Below, piece by piece: positions 19,256-19,590 of a stretch of DNA of 19,590 nucleotides. How positions within the stretch are numbered: position 1 is the stretch's first letter; the number at the start of each line of letters is the position of its first letter. This DNA is from Ophiosphaerella korrae. Taxonomy: Eukaryota > Ascomycota > Dothideomycetes > Pleosporales > Phaeosphaeriaceae. A model generated the notes under the pieces. That model was not told the origin of the DNA. It made no database searches and worked only from the letters and a program-made list of their open reading frames with translations. The DNA is taken from positions 1-19,590 of the forward strand of contig JALNQF010000613.1 of assembly GCA_028456385.1 (NCBI GenBank). Reading direction: 5' to 3'. The position numbers and the translations under genes were made by a program.

Positions 19256-19590
19256 CAGTAGGGTGACACGAAAAAAAAGCCTAAAAAAAAGTTATAGTTT
19301 TTAACTAGTAAAAACTCTACGAATATAATAGCTAAAAATATAAGCAAATATAAATCTTAAAGAAAAAATCTAGGACTTTATTTTAGTATACTACAAATTT
19401 TAATTACTAATCAAATACAAGCTAGGATTTAAACTGTTTAGAGGACTTTTTTTTTTATAAAATTCAACCTAATAGAACTTTTTTATTAGCGTATAAAATT
19501 CAATTTTTATTTCATCTAGTGTTTAGTAGGCTAGTAGAGATTATATTACCTAATTTTTATAGTATATTTGTTATCTACTTAATTAGTTAA
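19256..19590 (+). other. Unidentified AT-rich sequence, possible start of a mariner-like element
   Basis: It begins CAGTAGGGTGACACG directly after TA, where the Gypsy leader is cut off. Tc1/mariner elements insert at TA and many begin CAGT, so this may be the left end of such an element running beyond the window. The rest has A and T homopolymers and somewhat more CpA than the Gypsy copies. A 12-bp direct repeat TATAAAATTCAA lies at 19456-19467 and 19492-19503. I see no reading frame or protein motif. The other end is not in the window, so this is tentative. Confidence 0.35.
19456..19503 (+). repeat. 12-bp direct repeat TATAAAATTCAA
   Basis: Exact copies at 19456-19467 and 19492-19503, 36 bases apart, within the right-hand unidentified sequence. 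Function unknown. Confidence 0.85.

Noticed and set aside
1..19590. Mitochondrial or organelle origin, suggested by the strong AT bias
   Set aside because: The content is nuclear-type LTR retrotransposons and a Pogo DNA transposon with CpA/TpG depletion. No organelle gene is present.

Overview
The window looks like an AT-rich, gene-free block from a filamentous ascomycete (Pezizomycotina) nuclear genome, packed with dead transposons. Across nearly all of it TpA is abundant and CpA/TpG are depleted. Differences between repeat copies are overwhelmingly C/T and G/A. In-frame stops sit where Gln (CAA/CAG) or Trp codons are expected. That pattern is the signature of repeat-induced point mutation (RIP). 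I see no host gene, tRNA, rRNA or CRISPR array.

Layout. Positions 1-1590 hold a minus-strand Ty3/Gypsy remnant: gag with two zinc knuckles (1-1100), its LTR (1162-1476) and a scrap of another copy's pol tail (1478-1590). This meets, head to head, a plus-strand LTR (1596-1900). Three plus-strand Ty3/Gypsy pol copies follow. Copy A (1901-6085) ends in an LTR at 6077-6390. Copy B (6391-6962 plus 8812-12799) ends in an LTR at 12790-13118. Copy C (13119-17808) ends in an LTR at 17800-18096. Each pol reads linker, protease, RT, RNase H, integrase, chromodomain and a long extra tail that stops inside the 3' LTR. Copies A and B keep one reading frame at every checkpoint I indexed, and C has one net +1 shift. 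Decay is therefore almost wholly by point mutation.

Copy B is split by a complete Fot1/Pogo-type DNA transposon (6963-8811) with 71-bp terminal inverted repeats and a TA duplication. After copy C come an inverted pol-linker fragment (18097-18800), a plus-strand pol-tail fragment (18801-18924) and a last LTR (18916-19242). The final 335 bases (19256-19590) are a different, unidentified sequence starting with a mariner-like CAGT end next to TA.

Main structural point: four LTR 3' ends (1900, 6390, 13118, 18096) are complete to the last base. Each then runs directly into the pol linker of the same family, at four different places and once in inverted orientation. This suggests serial insertion of these elements into a preferred part of their own relatives. 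The other notable point is the roughly 270-codon tail after the chromodomain, shared by all three copies.
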